From Flammeovirgaceae bacterium (lineage in GTDB: Bacteria; Bacteroidota; Bacteroidia; Cytophagales; Cyclobacteriaceae), in the NCBI GenBank assembly GCA_016712035.1, contig JADJRT010000021.1, positions 1-64,000 on the forward strand: a stretch of DNA of 64,000 bases. Direction: 5' to 3'. Below the pieces are notes generated by a model. That model was not told the origin of the DNA. It did not search any database and worked only from the letters and a program-made list of their open reading frames with translations. Shown here piece by piece: positions 28,180 to 37,369 of this stretch. The translations under genes were made by a program, and so were the position numbers. Position 1 is the stretch's first letter, and each line of letters begins with the position of its first letter.

Positions 28180-29076
28180 ATGAACATGGAAGAATCAAAA
28201 GCATTTGTAGAAGCGTGGCACACAATCATGCTTATTGGTGCTATATCACTAATCGCAATTGGGATAGTCATTTTCTTGATCTATCAATTTAAAGTGGCTC
28301 TTGTTAAGTCCTTGAAGGATAAATATGACTTTGTAAATGCCAACGAGATAAAGTGGTATAAATGGGTATTTATCTTTTTTGGAATTGCTGCAGCCTTGGC
28401 TATTAACCTTTATGGCAAAGACGAAATTGGAGGCCCGGGTGTATCCTTTTTTGTACGTTTATTTTTCTCATTGGCAGGGGCAACCCTGGTAATATATATC
28501 GCTCAGTTGGTGCTTGATTATTATTATCCAACCCGCTTGAATGTTAAACTGCGCAGACTCCGTTATTCCCCAAGAACATCCAGCAATGGGAGTAAAATGA
28601 AATTACTTAGTGAAGATGAAGAGGATGTGCATCTCAATGAGGGTATGCAGGCCGAGGAAAATGTATTTTCCATAGATTATGATGTTTGGGTCGATGAAAA
28701 AACCTCTGAAATTAAAATTGAAAAATACCAGGGACATCTCACCTCACTCCAATGCCACAATTGCGGATTTTATACCATGCGTGTGCAGCGTGAAGAGATC
28801 ATTGATACGAACGAAGACGGAACACCAAAGGAACTCTTAAAGCATTATCAGTGTGCTTATTGCAAGAATGTACGAGCAACTCAGTTTAATGTTAGCAAAA
28901 AGGAATCTGAGGATTATAAACATGTAAAGCCTAAATTGAAAAAAAGCACAAAAAGTGTTGAGTTGATTAAAATCGATGTCCACTCTAGTTTAGGGGGAAA
29001 GAAATCGTTCGAATTTCAATCCGTTGAGGAGGCTCAGAAATTTCTTAGTGAATATGATTTTGACAAAGTAGCTTGA
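28180..29076 (+). CDS. Membrane protein with C-terminal zinc-ribbon, unknown function
   Basis: A 298-residue protein with three membrane helices (about 17-38, 63-80, 88-112) and a cytoplasmic domain that contains two cysteine pairs, CHNCG and CAYC about 47 residues apart, spaced like a zinc ribbon. A Lys-rich tail follows. I do not recognise a named family. It starts at MNMEESKAF; a TACCTTTG box at 28150-28157 fits the TAnnTTTG promoter consensus but lacks a good upstream box. The next gene, a protease, follows after 50 bases. Confidence 0.65.
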   Translation: MNMEESKAFVEAWHTIMLIGAISLIAIGIVIFLIYQFKVALVKSLKDKYDFVNANEIKWYKWVFIFFGIAAALAINLYGKDEIGGPGVSFFVRLFFSLAGATLVIYIAQLVLDYYYPTRLNVKLRRLRYSPRTSSNGSKMKLLSEDEEDVHLNEGMQAEENVFSIDYDVWVDEKTSEIKIEKYQGHLTSLQCHNCGFYTMRVQREEIIDTNEDGTPKELLKHYQCAYCKNVRATQFNVSKKESEDYKHVKPKLKKSTKSVELIKIDVHSSLGGKKSFEFQSVEEAQKFLSEYDFDKVA

Positions 29077-29126
29077 TTAGGCATCTTGTTTGCTGAGTAT
29101 CCCGTTGAATCAAAAAATTCCTATTC

Positions 29127-31157
29127 ATGATAAAAAATAGTGTTGTTGGCATATTGTTGATTTTAGCTGGATTTACCACATCGGGAAGCGCTCAAGATAG
29201 TCTGAAGTTACAACCCAAGCCTGTGTTTGGTAAAGAAGCCCGGGTAATCTCTTACATTCTTGATAATAACCACTACCGTAAAATAAGATTGAATGATTCG
29301 CTATCCGCTGCTATTCTTGATCGCTATATCGATGAGCTAGACAATAGTAAATCCTATTTTTTAGCCTCAGATGTTAAGTCTTTTGCTCGTTTCAAATATT
29401 CCATTGACGATCTAACCCGTAATGAAAATGTAAACCCCGCTTTTGAAATCTATGAGGTATTTGCAAAGAGATACTCAGAACGGATGGATTATGTGTTGAG
29501 CTATCTGATTCAAAAGGATTTCGATTTTACCATTGATGAATACTATGAAACAGATCGGGATAAAGAGACTTGGGCAGCCTCAAAAGCTGAACTCAACGAA
29601 GTTTGGAGAAAAATAATAAAGAGTCAGGCACTGAGTTTAAAATTAGCTGGTAAAAAACCGGAAGAAATTACAGGGTCTCTTAATACACGTTATCAGCGAT
29701 TTAGTAAGTCTTTCGCACAATTTAATGCCGAAGATGTTTTTACCATCTACATGAATGCCATTACGGAATCGTACGATCCGCACACGAATTATCTTTCGCC
29801 CAAACAATCCGATTTGTTTAAGCAACAGATGAGTCTGTCTCTAGAGGGTATTGGCGCTCAATTGCAATTGGAGAATGACTATACAAAAGTGGTGAAAATT
29901 CTTCCCGGTGGCGATGCTCAAAAATCGGGTAAAGTGAATGTAAATGATTTAATTATTGGCGTAGGTCAGGGTAAGGATGGAGAGATGGTGGATGTAGTAG
30001 GTTGGAGACTGGATGATGTTGTAAAGTTAATTAAGGGGCCTAAGGGAACAACGGTTCGTCTTTCATTACTTCCTGCTAAAACGGGTGTGAATGGACCTTC
30101 GCAGGAAGTTGTATTGGTGCGCGATAAAATTAAATTGGAAGATCAGGCTGCTAAAAAGGAAGTAATTAACTATCCCATGCAGGGCCGATCTGTAAAACTA
30201 GGCGTTATTTCATTACCTAGTTTTTATATGGACTACGATGCGTATCAAAAAGGAGATCCCAACTATAGGAGCACAACCCGCGATGTAAGAAAACTGATTG
30301 GTGAATTAAAAGCCGAAGGTGTAGGTGGAATTGTTATGGATTTAAGAAACAATGGTGGTGGCTCATTGCCTGAAGCGGTTGACTTAACAGGCCTGTTTAT
30401 TAAGGAGGGACCAGTCGTTCAGGTAAAAAATTCTACACATAAAGTGGAGGTTTTACCCGATGACAACAAAGAGGTTTTTTATGCAGGTCCTTTGGTTGTA
30501 TTAACAAATCGTTTCAGCGCTTCAGCATCTGAGATTTTTGCCGGTGCCATTCAGGATTATCAACGCGGGGTAGTAGTGGGCGAGTCAACCTTTGGAAAAG
30601 GTACTGTGCAAACCGTACTAGATTTAAATCGTTTTATTAATGAAAAGGAACCGGTAGGTGAACTTAAATTAACCTTTCAAAAATTTTATCGGGTAACGGG
30701 AAGCAGCACCCAGCATAAAGGAGTTGAGCCTGATATAAATTTACCTTCCGCGTTTAGTGTAGAACAATACGGTGAGAGTTCTTATCCTAGCGCGTTACCT
30801 TGGGATGTGATCAAACCAGTGCCCTTTCAAAAAGTTGATTTGGTGAACAATCAGGTAGTGTCTGAATTAAACAAATCTTATCTGGAGCGGACTAAGCTAG
30901 ACGTAAGTCTGAAAAAGTATATTGACGAAACAAACGATCTGAAATTGAATTTATCGCAGACTAAAGTTTCGTTAAATGAGGACAAAAGAAAGGCTGAAAT
31001 TGCTATCGAGGACAAAAAGAAAGCCGAGGAGAAATTAGACACTAAGCTCACTTCCAAAGAAGGATTACCGGTGGATGAATTACAAAATCTAAAAGATGAA
31101 TATCTCCGCGAAGGGCTATTAATCCTGGGCGAATTGGTTACAAAGCGTTTTGGATAA
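29127..31157 (+). CDS. prc: Periplasmic tail-specific (C-terminal processing) protease, S41 family
   Basis: A 676-residue protease with a signal peptide (about 1-22, VVGILLILAGFTTSGSAQ). It has an N-terminal helical region (KSYFLASDVKSF), a PDZ domain (about 245-330, GIGAQLQLENDYTKVVKILP; GDAQKSGKV), and an S41 catalytic core with the nucleophile in NRFSASASEIFAGA and the general-base lysine in STFGKGTVQT. A charged coiled coil ends the protein. It degrades or trims periplasmic proteins from unstructured C-termini. Length and domain order match Prc/Tsp. Confidence 0.93.
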   Translation: MIKNSVVGILLILAGFTTSGSAQDSLKLQPKPVFGKEARVISYILDNNHYRKIRLNDSLSAAILDRYIDELDNSKSYFLASDVKSFARFKYSIDDLTRNENVNPAFEIYEVFAKRYSERMDYVLSYLIQKDFDFTIDEYYETDRDKETWAASKAELNEVWRKIIKSQALSLKLAGKKPEEITGSLNTRYQRFSKSFAQFNAEDVFTIYMNAITESYDPHTNYLSPKQSDLFKQQMSLSLEGIGAQLQLENDYTKVVKILPGGDAQKSGKVNVNDLIIGVGQGKDGEMVDVVGWRLDDVVKLIKGPKGTTVRLSLLPAKTGVNGPSQEVVLVRDKIKLEDQAAKKEVINYPMQGRSVKLGVISLPSFYMDYDAYQKGDPNYRSTTRDVRKLIGELKAEGVGGIVMDLRNNGGGSLPEAVDLTGLFIKEGPVVQVKNSTHKVEVLPDDNKEVFYAGPLVVLTNRFSASASEIFAGAIQDYQRGVVVGESTFGKGTVQTVLDLNRFINEKEPVGELKLTFQKFYRVTGSSTQHKGVEPDINLPSAFSVEQYGESSYPSALPWDVIKPVPFQKVDLVNNQVVSELNKSYLERTKLDVSLKKYIDETNDLKLNLSQTKVSLNEDKRKAEIAIEDKKKAEEKLDTKLTSKEGLPVDELQNLKDEYLREGLLILGELVTKRFG

Positions 31158-31158
31158 T

Positions 31159-32013
31159 TTATCGGGTTACCGCGATTGGTGTTAAGATGTATCCTTTTGA
31201 TTTAAGTAATTCCAAAATACCGCGCTCGCCTTCGAGGTGCGAGATACCCACAGAGATAAAAGCAACCTCGTTCTTCATCATCTTTTCAATTTTTGGAAGC
31301 CACTCTTCATTGCGCTTAAAATAAAATTCTTCAATGAATTGATCATTATTCTCGAACGTATGGAGGGTGTAAGAGAAAATCTCTTCCAACTTGCCTTGCG
31401 GATAATCCAACATTAATTTTCGGTACTCTTCTTTTTGAACATCGAATTGGTCAATGCTGTGAAGCAAAGCTGCTGTTTGATCCTTAATGGAAAACGAATT
31501 TATGCTGCTTCTTACGCTCTCCATGTAGGTTTTATTTTGTTCTTTTGCAAAGTAGCAATTCAATATCATAAATTTAACTTTTTCTCCCAAAGAAAGCCGC
31601 GTCATAGAAATTGAAATAGGCAATGGTTTTAGTTGTGCGTATTTTGACTCGAATCCTTTTTTGGGAATGTTAAACTCCGCTTCAAAAAAATCCGTCACTT
31701 TTTTATATTCTTCGGGTGTTAGATGAGTCGCTAATGATTCGCCCTTAGGAAAATGTAGGGCTTTATTTAACTCGTGTTGCGCATGATGATCTATCTGATC
31801 CTCAATGGCAAATAAGGTCGATACCAGAATCTTTTCGGTTGCTTCTTTAGGAAGGTAGTATTCTTTTTCGCCAATAAACTTAAGAGTGCCCAGCAGGTAC
31901 GAAGGTTTGGTAATTCCGTTGCCGCTTACTTCCCAAAGTATGGAGTTTTCCTGACAGAACGCAGAAATCATTACCCAGAAGGTTAGAAGAGAAAAGAGAA
32001 TCTCTTTTTTCAT
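31159..32013 (-). CDS. TraB/GumN-family protein
   Basis: A 284-residue exported protein: signal peptide (about 1-20, LFSLLTFWVMISAFCQE), the opening TraB/GumN motif (SYLLGTLKF), a helical middle, and the closing motif FISVGISHLEGERGILELL with its conserved GxxH. The family is related to the EreA-like/TIKI metallohydrolase fold and may be a metal-dependent protease, not proven for this member. It converges tail to tail with the S41 protease, one base between stops. Confidence 0.85.
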   Translation of the reverse strand: MKKEILFSLLTFWVMISAFCQENSILWEVSGNGITKPSYLLGTLKFIGEKEYYLPKEATEKILVSTLFAIEDQIDHHAQHELNKALHFPKGESLATHLTPEEYKKVTDFFEAEFNIPKKGFESKYAQLKPLPISISMTRLSLGEKVKFMILNCYFAKEQNKTYMESVRSSINSFSIKDQTAALLHSIDQFDVQKEEYRKLMLDYPQGKLEEIFSYTLHTFENNDQFIEEFYFKRNEEWLPKIEKMMKNEVAFISVGISHLEGERGILELLKSKGYILTPIAVTR

Positions 32014-32157
32014 AAATTAGAGTTTAGACAACAAATAAAAGAGAATTGCGTGTAAAAAAGAAGAGCCCGAATTATTTGACCATGCCATCTTTTTTTTATC
32101 TATTTTACATGCTGAATACTATGATTTCTCCGTTTCAAGACTTGCTTTATTCGGCCC

Positions 32158-35100
32158 ATGAGTGAAGAGTTACTAAAAGCTATCGTTCAACTTTTTGCCA
32201 TTGTGGCAAAGGAAAGAATTACTGAGGACGAAAGAGCTAACATTAAGGAGTTTCTGTCTCTTCACTTAAATCAGGAAGCTACCCGATACTACCTCACCTT
32301 GTTCGATGATTTCTGCAAAGCCAATAAGCGACTTGTTGAGCCAGGATTAAACGTAGATGAAGCTACTTTAGAGTTTGTTGACGATTGGTCGCAGATTATT
32401 CAAATCGCCAAAAAAGTAAATCAGGCGCTGACCATGCAGCAAAAGGCAATTCTCTCAGTAAAGATTATTGAGTTATGCTATGCCGATGGTGAACTTTCGG
32501 AGCGTCAAAGTAATCTGATCTATTATATCGGTGAGGCCCTTAAAATTCCGAAAAAGGACGTAAAGGCCATCACCATGTTTGTGATCGGGCAGGACATTGA
32601 AGAACTTGCCTCAAAAACATTTTAGTGATTGATGAAGGATCGGGGGGGAAAGATTTTCCTGGTCCGAGGATTACCGCTCGCGATCTTACTGGCCTTATCG
32701 CCATCTTAAGACTTCATGATATTGAAACGTATCTGATCAAATATCTGGGTATTACTCCTCTTTATCTAAACAGCGTTCCATTCAAAAGCAGAAAGATTGA
32801 TGTGTTCGCTACAGGCAGTGCAATTCGCGGTCCGAAGATCGACCCAATTTATTATTCGGATATAGTAGGTAAAATTTTTTGATGGAGGAAAGTGAAACCG
32901 ATATTTCATTTATTGCCGAACATATTTTTTATCATTTCAAAAGTGGTAAAGCGGGTCTTCAAAACATAAACATTGCCGAGACGGGTGGAAAGTTAATTGG
33001 CCTTATGGGTGCCAGTGGCTCTGGTAAATCAACTTTATTGAGTGTATTAAATGGCTCAGAGTTACCATCCAGTGGGCGTGTCTTAATTAATGGTATCGAT
33101 ATTCACAAGCAGACTCATCTGGTTGAAGGTATTGTAGGCTTTATTCCACAGGATGATTTGTTGATCGAGGATCTTACCGTTTTTGAAAACCTTTATTATT
33201 CAGCACGGCTGTGCTTTGGTCACTACACCAAAGCGCAAATAGCAGAACTTACAGAAAAAGTGTTGCTCAACCTGGGCCTTTCTGAGATTCGAAATTTAAA
33301 AGTAGGCTCTCCAATGCAAAAGACGATAAGCGGGGGGCAGCGGAAAAGATTGAACATTGGATTGGAATTGTTACGCGAACCCACCGTACTTTTTGTTGAC
33401 GAACCAACATCAGGGCTTTCCTCGCGCGATTCCGAAAACATCATGGACCTGTTGAAAGAATTATCGCTACGCGGAAAAATGATATTCGTAGTAATTCATC
33501 AGCCTTCCTCTGATATTTTTAAAATGTTTGATACACTTATCATTTTGGATGTGGGTGGGTTTCAAATTTATTATGGCAATCCGGTGGAGTCAGTTAATTA
33601 TTTTCAGGATATCATTAACGCTGCCAATAAAACCCCTGGGGCATGCCCCGAATGCGGTAATATTAACCCTGAACAAATCTTTAATATTATCGAAACCCGG
33701 GTTGTTAATGAGTATGGAAGGTTTACGCATACTCGAAAAATTTCTCCAGGTCAATGGTATCAATACTTTAAGCAAAAAATAAAGATTACAAAGGTTGTAG
33801 AAGTCAACGTCCCATTACCCGTAGTTCAAAAGATCCCGAATTGGTTTAAACAATTATGTATTTTTACCATTCGTGATGTTTTATCTAAGTTGGCAAATAA
33901 GCAATACATGGTTGTCAATCTTTTATTGGCACCTACACTAGCATTCTTTATCGCCTACTTCGTAAAGTATTATGCTTTTGTAGGTGTAGAGAACCCGCAA
34001 TATACCTTCTTTAATAACAGCAATATACCGGTGTATTTCTTCATGAGCGTTGTAGTGGCGCTTTTTATTGGACTTATAATAAGTGCGGAAGAAATATTTC
34101 GCGATCGCAAAATCTTGAAACGCGAACGCTATTTGAATTTAAGTAGTAGTGGCTACCTGATCTCTAAACTAACTATTCTCTTTAGTTTATCGGCCATTCA
34201 AACACTTAGCTTTATCCTTATCGGGAATTGGATTTTAGAAATCCCAGATAAGTGAGATTCGCTACTGGCTAATATTATTTTCATGCTCATGCTATGCTAA
34301 TGTGTTGGGATTAAATATCTCTTCAGCGTTTGATTCTGCTGTTACGATTTATATTTTGATTCCCATTCTAATTATCCCTCAGCTTTTGTTAAGCGGAGTG
34401 GTAATTAATTTCGATAAGGTTAATCCCAAGGTCGGTTCTCCGAAAGGGATACCCATCATGGGGGAGATGATGGCTTCGCGCTGGGCTTTTGAAGCTTTTA
34501 TGGTTACACAATTTAAAGACAACCCGTTTGAAAAGCAATTTTATAAATTAGATCAAATGGAAGCCTTAGCAAAGTATAAAAAGATTTATTACCTACCAGC
34601 ATTAGAATCTGAACTTTCAGTTGTAATAAACAATCGTAGTCGCTGGCGCGATAAATCAGAAAGCAATCCGGTTAAGCAATCGCTGGATTTACTACATTCC
34701 GAATTGAAACACGAGCTATCAAAAGTTGGCGAAGATCGATTTCCTTATCTCGACAAATTACAGATCGGAAAGTTTGATTCTGCTGTATATCATAAGACAA
34801 GCACGTTTCTTCAAGTGTTACGAAATTATTATAATATCCATGAACAGAATGCTATTAAGGAACGAGAGGCTATGATTGGAGAAATGATAGATACACCAGA
34901 AAAACTGAAATTGTTCAATGCGAGTCGTATGAAGTATCAGAATGAAAATGTTCGCGATATGGTGGAAAGCAGAAATGAGCAAATGCGGATTGTGCTATGG
35001 AAGGGTGAATTAATTCAAAAAGCGACACCTATTTATTTTGATGACCACCGGCCTGCCAACATATTAGATTTTACAGCTAGTTTTTTTGTTCCAGTAAAAT

Positions 35101-35252
35101 ATTTTGCTGGGAAGAAGTATGATACGTTCTACTTTAACATTGCTGTGATTTGGTTTTTCTCTGTCTTATTCTACATAGCACTTTACTTCCAGTGGCTGAA
35201 GAAATTGGTCAATGGTTTTGAGGCGTATAGGAAATATCGAAGTAAGGATTAA
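32158..35252 (+). CDS. TerB-FHA-ABC transporter fusion (frame-broken)
   Basis: One gene of about 1030 codons split by three frame changes near 32612, 32878 and 34245. Residues 1-155 are a TerB-like helical domain (KIIELCYADGELSERQSNLI). Residues about 156-240 are FHA-like (LYLNSVPFKSRKIDVFATGS, then PIYYSDIVGKI). An ABCG-type ATPase follows with Walker A GASGSGKS, signature ISGGQRKRLN, Walker B VLFVDEPTSG and H-loop VIHQPSSD. A short CPECG motif and six or so membrane helices complete it. Between 34255 and 34302 the corrected frame reads IRYWLILFSCSCYAN. An autonomous half-transporter with regulatory domains is inferred; substrate unknown. Confidence 0.85.
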
Positions 35253-35296
35253 GATTGGTAGTACTTTCGTATTTTTCGAAATAATAAACCCTATTT

Positions 35297-35749
35297 ATGA
35301 AATTCAAATTAATAATTCTCTTGTTGGCATTTACCGTAGGTTTTACTTCTTGTTCAACTAAAGAAAAGACAGAAGATGATCAAGAATCTGCAACCGCATC
35401 GAATGATCCAGGTGAATGGCCCGAAATGGATTCATTTCATATGATTATGGCCGAGGCATTTCATCCCTACAAGGACTCCGCTAATTTGGAACCTGTTAAA
35501 CGCCTGGCTGAAGAGATGGCACTAGAAGCTAATAAATGGGCTGCAACAGCCTTGCCTGCTAAAGTAGATTCTGAAACCGTACAAGCTCAATTAATTCAAC
35601 TTGCAGAAGACTCACGATCCTTGGCCGACAAGATTAAAACTAGCGCATCCGATGATGAAGTCGGAAGTTCTTTGAAAGCCCTTCATGATAGTTTCCATGG
35701 AATAATGGAAACCTGGAATGGGGCAAGCGGAGAAGAGCTTAAGCACTAA
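35297..35749 (+). CDS. Small helical lipoprotein, unknown function
   Basis: A 150-residue protein with a lipoprotein signal peptide and lipobox (VGFTSC, cysteine at about residue 19), followed by an acidic linker and helical segments with a HDSFHGIMETW motif near the end. Histidines at the helix ends (DSFHMIM, EAFHPY) recall small haem- or metal-binding helical bundles, but I cannot assign a family. It follows the ABC fusion by 44 bases and ends at a strong terminator. Confidence 0.7.
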   Translation: MKFKLIILLLAFTVGFTSCSTKEKTEDDQESATASNDPGEWPEMDSFHMIMAEAFHPYKDSANLEPVKRLAEEMALEANKWAATALPAKVDSETVQAQLIQLAEDSRSLADKIKTSASDDEVGSSLKALHDSFHGIMETWNGASGEELKH

Positions 35750-35768
35750 TATTTTAAAATTGATTTTA

Positions 35769-35795
35769 ACGGAGGACTTAGTTCCTCCGTTTTTG
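35769..35795 (+). terminator. Rho-independent terminator
   Basis: ACGGAGGA pairs perfectly with TCCTCCGT across a six-base loop (35769-35790), followed by a T-run. It closes the ABC-lipoprotein unit and separates it from the transporter gene. Confidence 0.85.
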
Positions 35796-35825
35796 TTACC
35801 AACTAACTTTCATTGAAGCTAAACC

Positions 35826-37349
35826 ATGCAAGCGACTGTTATAACGAAAGAGGAAAAGAGCACACTGTGGTCTGTGATCATGGCTTCATCAGTTGGAACA
35901 CTCATAGAGTGGTACGACTTCTACATCTTCGGTAGTCTGGCAACCATTCTTTCGCAACAATTTTTTCCGCAAACAAATCCTACAGCAGCGTTCTTATCAA
36001 CCTTGGCAACTTTTGCGGCTGGTTTTATTGTTCGTCCTTTTGGAGCCATTGTATTTGGCAGGCTGGGTGATTTGGTTGGCCGAAAATATACGTTCATGGT
36101 TACGTTAATCTTAATGGGCGGTTCAACGTTTGCCATTGGTTTAATACCCGGTTATCAAACGATTGGAATTGCCGCTCCCATACTTGTATTAATCCTTCGC
36201 TTGCTTCAGGGTCTTGCCCTGGGCGGTGAATATGGCGGTGCCGCCACCTATGTAGCGGAGCACGCGCCCGCTGCACGCAGAGGGTATTATACCAGCTTTA
36301 TTCAAACTACGGCTACCTTGGGTTTGTTTGTTTCCATCGGGGTGATACTTGCAGTACGTCATTGGATTGGGGTGGAGCAGTTTGCTATTTGGGGCTGGCG
36401 GATTCCGTTTCTTGTTTCGGCTTTGCTGGTAGGTATCTCCATCTACATCCGCTTGCGTATGCAGGAGTCGCCCATGTTTAAAAAGATTAAAGCCGAAGGG
36501 AAAATTTCAAAGAATCCGATCAAAGAAAGTTTTGGCAAAAAAGAAAATCTGATTCTTGTTTTAATCGCTTTGTTTGGTGCTACGGCTGGCCAGGGAGTAG
36601 TCTGGTATACGGGACAGTTTTATGCAATGACGTTTATTGAAAAGACCTGTCAGCTAGAGTTTGTTCAAACGCGGGATATTATTGCCATCGCACTTTTAAT
36701 TGGAACTCCCTTCTTTATTGTCTTTGGTGCATGGTCTGATCGGGTAGGACGAAAATATATTATGATGGCCGGATTAATTCTGGCTGTAGTGTTATACAGA
36801 CCGATTTATAAAAAGATGTATGCGTTAACGGATACAACAACCAAGATTGAACTTGCGGGCAGTAAATCAATTGAACGAAAGAAAACATATTCGGAGGCCG
36901 GTGACACCTTGGTGACGGTAAAGACGGTTCGCGTTTACACGGATCAAACTATTAAAACGGAGACCAACAAAATGGATTCCGATGGTAAAACTATTCAATC
37001 GGCTTCAAACGAAATTTTTATTGCCGGACAAAACTATTGGCTTATGATTGCGCTGGTAGTTGTTCAGGTATTATTGGTTACTATGGTTTACGGACCTATT
37101 GCCGCCTATTTAGTGGAGTTATTTCCAACCCGTATTCGGTATACGTCTATGTCGTTGCCCTATCATATTGGCAACGGAATTTTTGGAGGTCTCACACCCT
37201 TTATAGCCACTGCTCTTTACGAATCAAGTAAGTCTACAAGTTTACCGGCTGGCGATCCTTTTGCTGGATTATGGTATCCCATCGTGGTGGCCGCAATAAG
37301 CTTTGTAATTGGGATGATCTTTTTAAGTAACAAAAGCGTGGCGAGGTAA
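35826..37349 (+). CDS. MFS transporter, metabolite:H+ symporter (MHS) family
   Basis: A 507-residue, 12-helix transporter. Typical MHS motifs are GTLIEWYDFYIFG at the start, GRLGDLVGRKY between helices 2 and 3, and LALGGEYGGAATYVAEHAP. ELFPTRIRYTSMSLPYHIGN lies in the last third. A hydrophilic insert of about 75 residues (near 326-398, rich in Thr, Lys and Glu) interrupts the C-terminal half and is longer than in ProP-like members. Substrates in the family are organic acids or osmolytes; specificity cannot be read here. The frame is intact. Confidence 0.88.
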   Translation: MQATVITKEEKSTLWSVIMASSVGTLIEWYDFYIFGSLATILSQQFFPQTNPTAAFLSTLATFAAGFIVRPFGAIVFGRLGDLVGRKYTFMVTLILMGGSTFAIGLIPGYQTIGIAAPILVLILRLLQGLALGGEYGGAATYVAEHAPAARRGYYTSFIQTTATLGLFVSIGVILAVRHWIGVEQFAIWGWRIPFLVSALLVGISIYIRLRMQESPMFKKIKAEGKISKNPIKESFGKKENLILVLIALFGATAGQGVVWYTGQFYAMTFIEKTCQLEFVQTRDIIAIALLIGTPFFIVFGAWSDRVGRKYIMMAGLILAVVLYRPIYKKMYALTDTTTKIELAGSKSIERKKTYSEAGDTLVTVKTVRVYTDQTIKTETNKMDSDGKTIQSASNEIFIAGQNYWLMIALVVVQVLLVTMVYGPIAAYLVELFPTRIRYTSMSLPYHIGNGIFGGLTPFIATALYESSKSTSLPAGDPFAGLWYPIVVAAISFVIGMIFLSNKSVAR

Positions 37350-37369
37350 TGGAATGAACTTTTCATTAG

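Noticed and set aside
32158..32882. TerB domain as part of a tellurite-resistance operon
   Set aside because: No terC/terD/terZ-like neighbours; the domain is fused to an ABC transporter.
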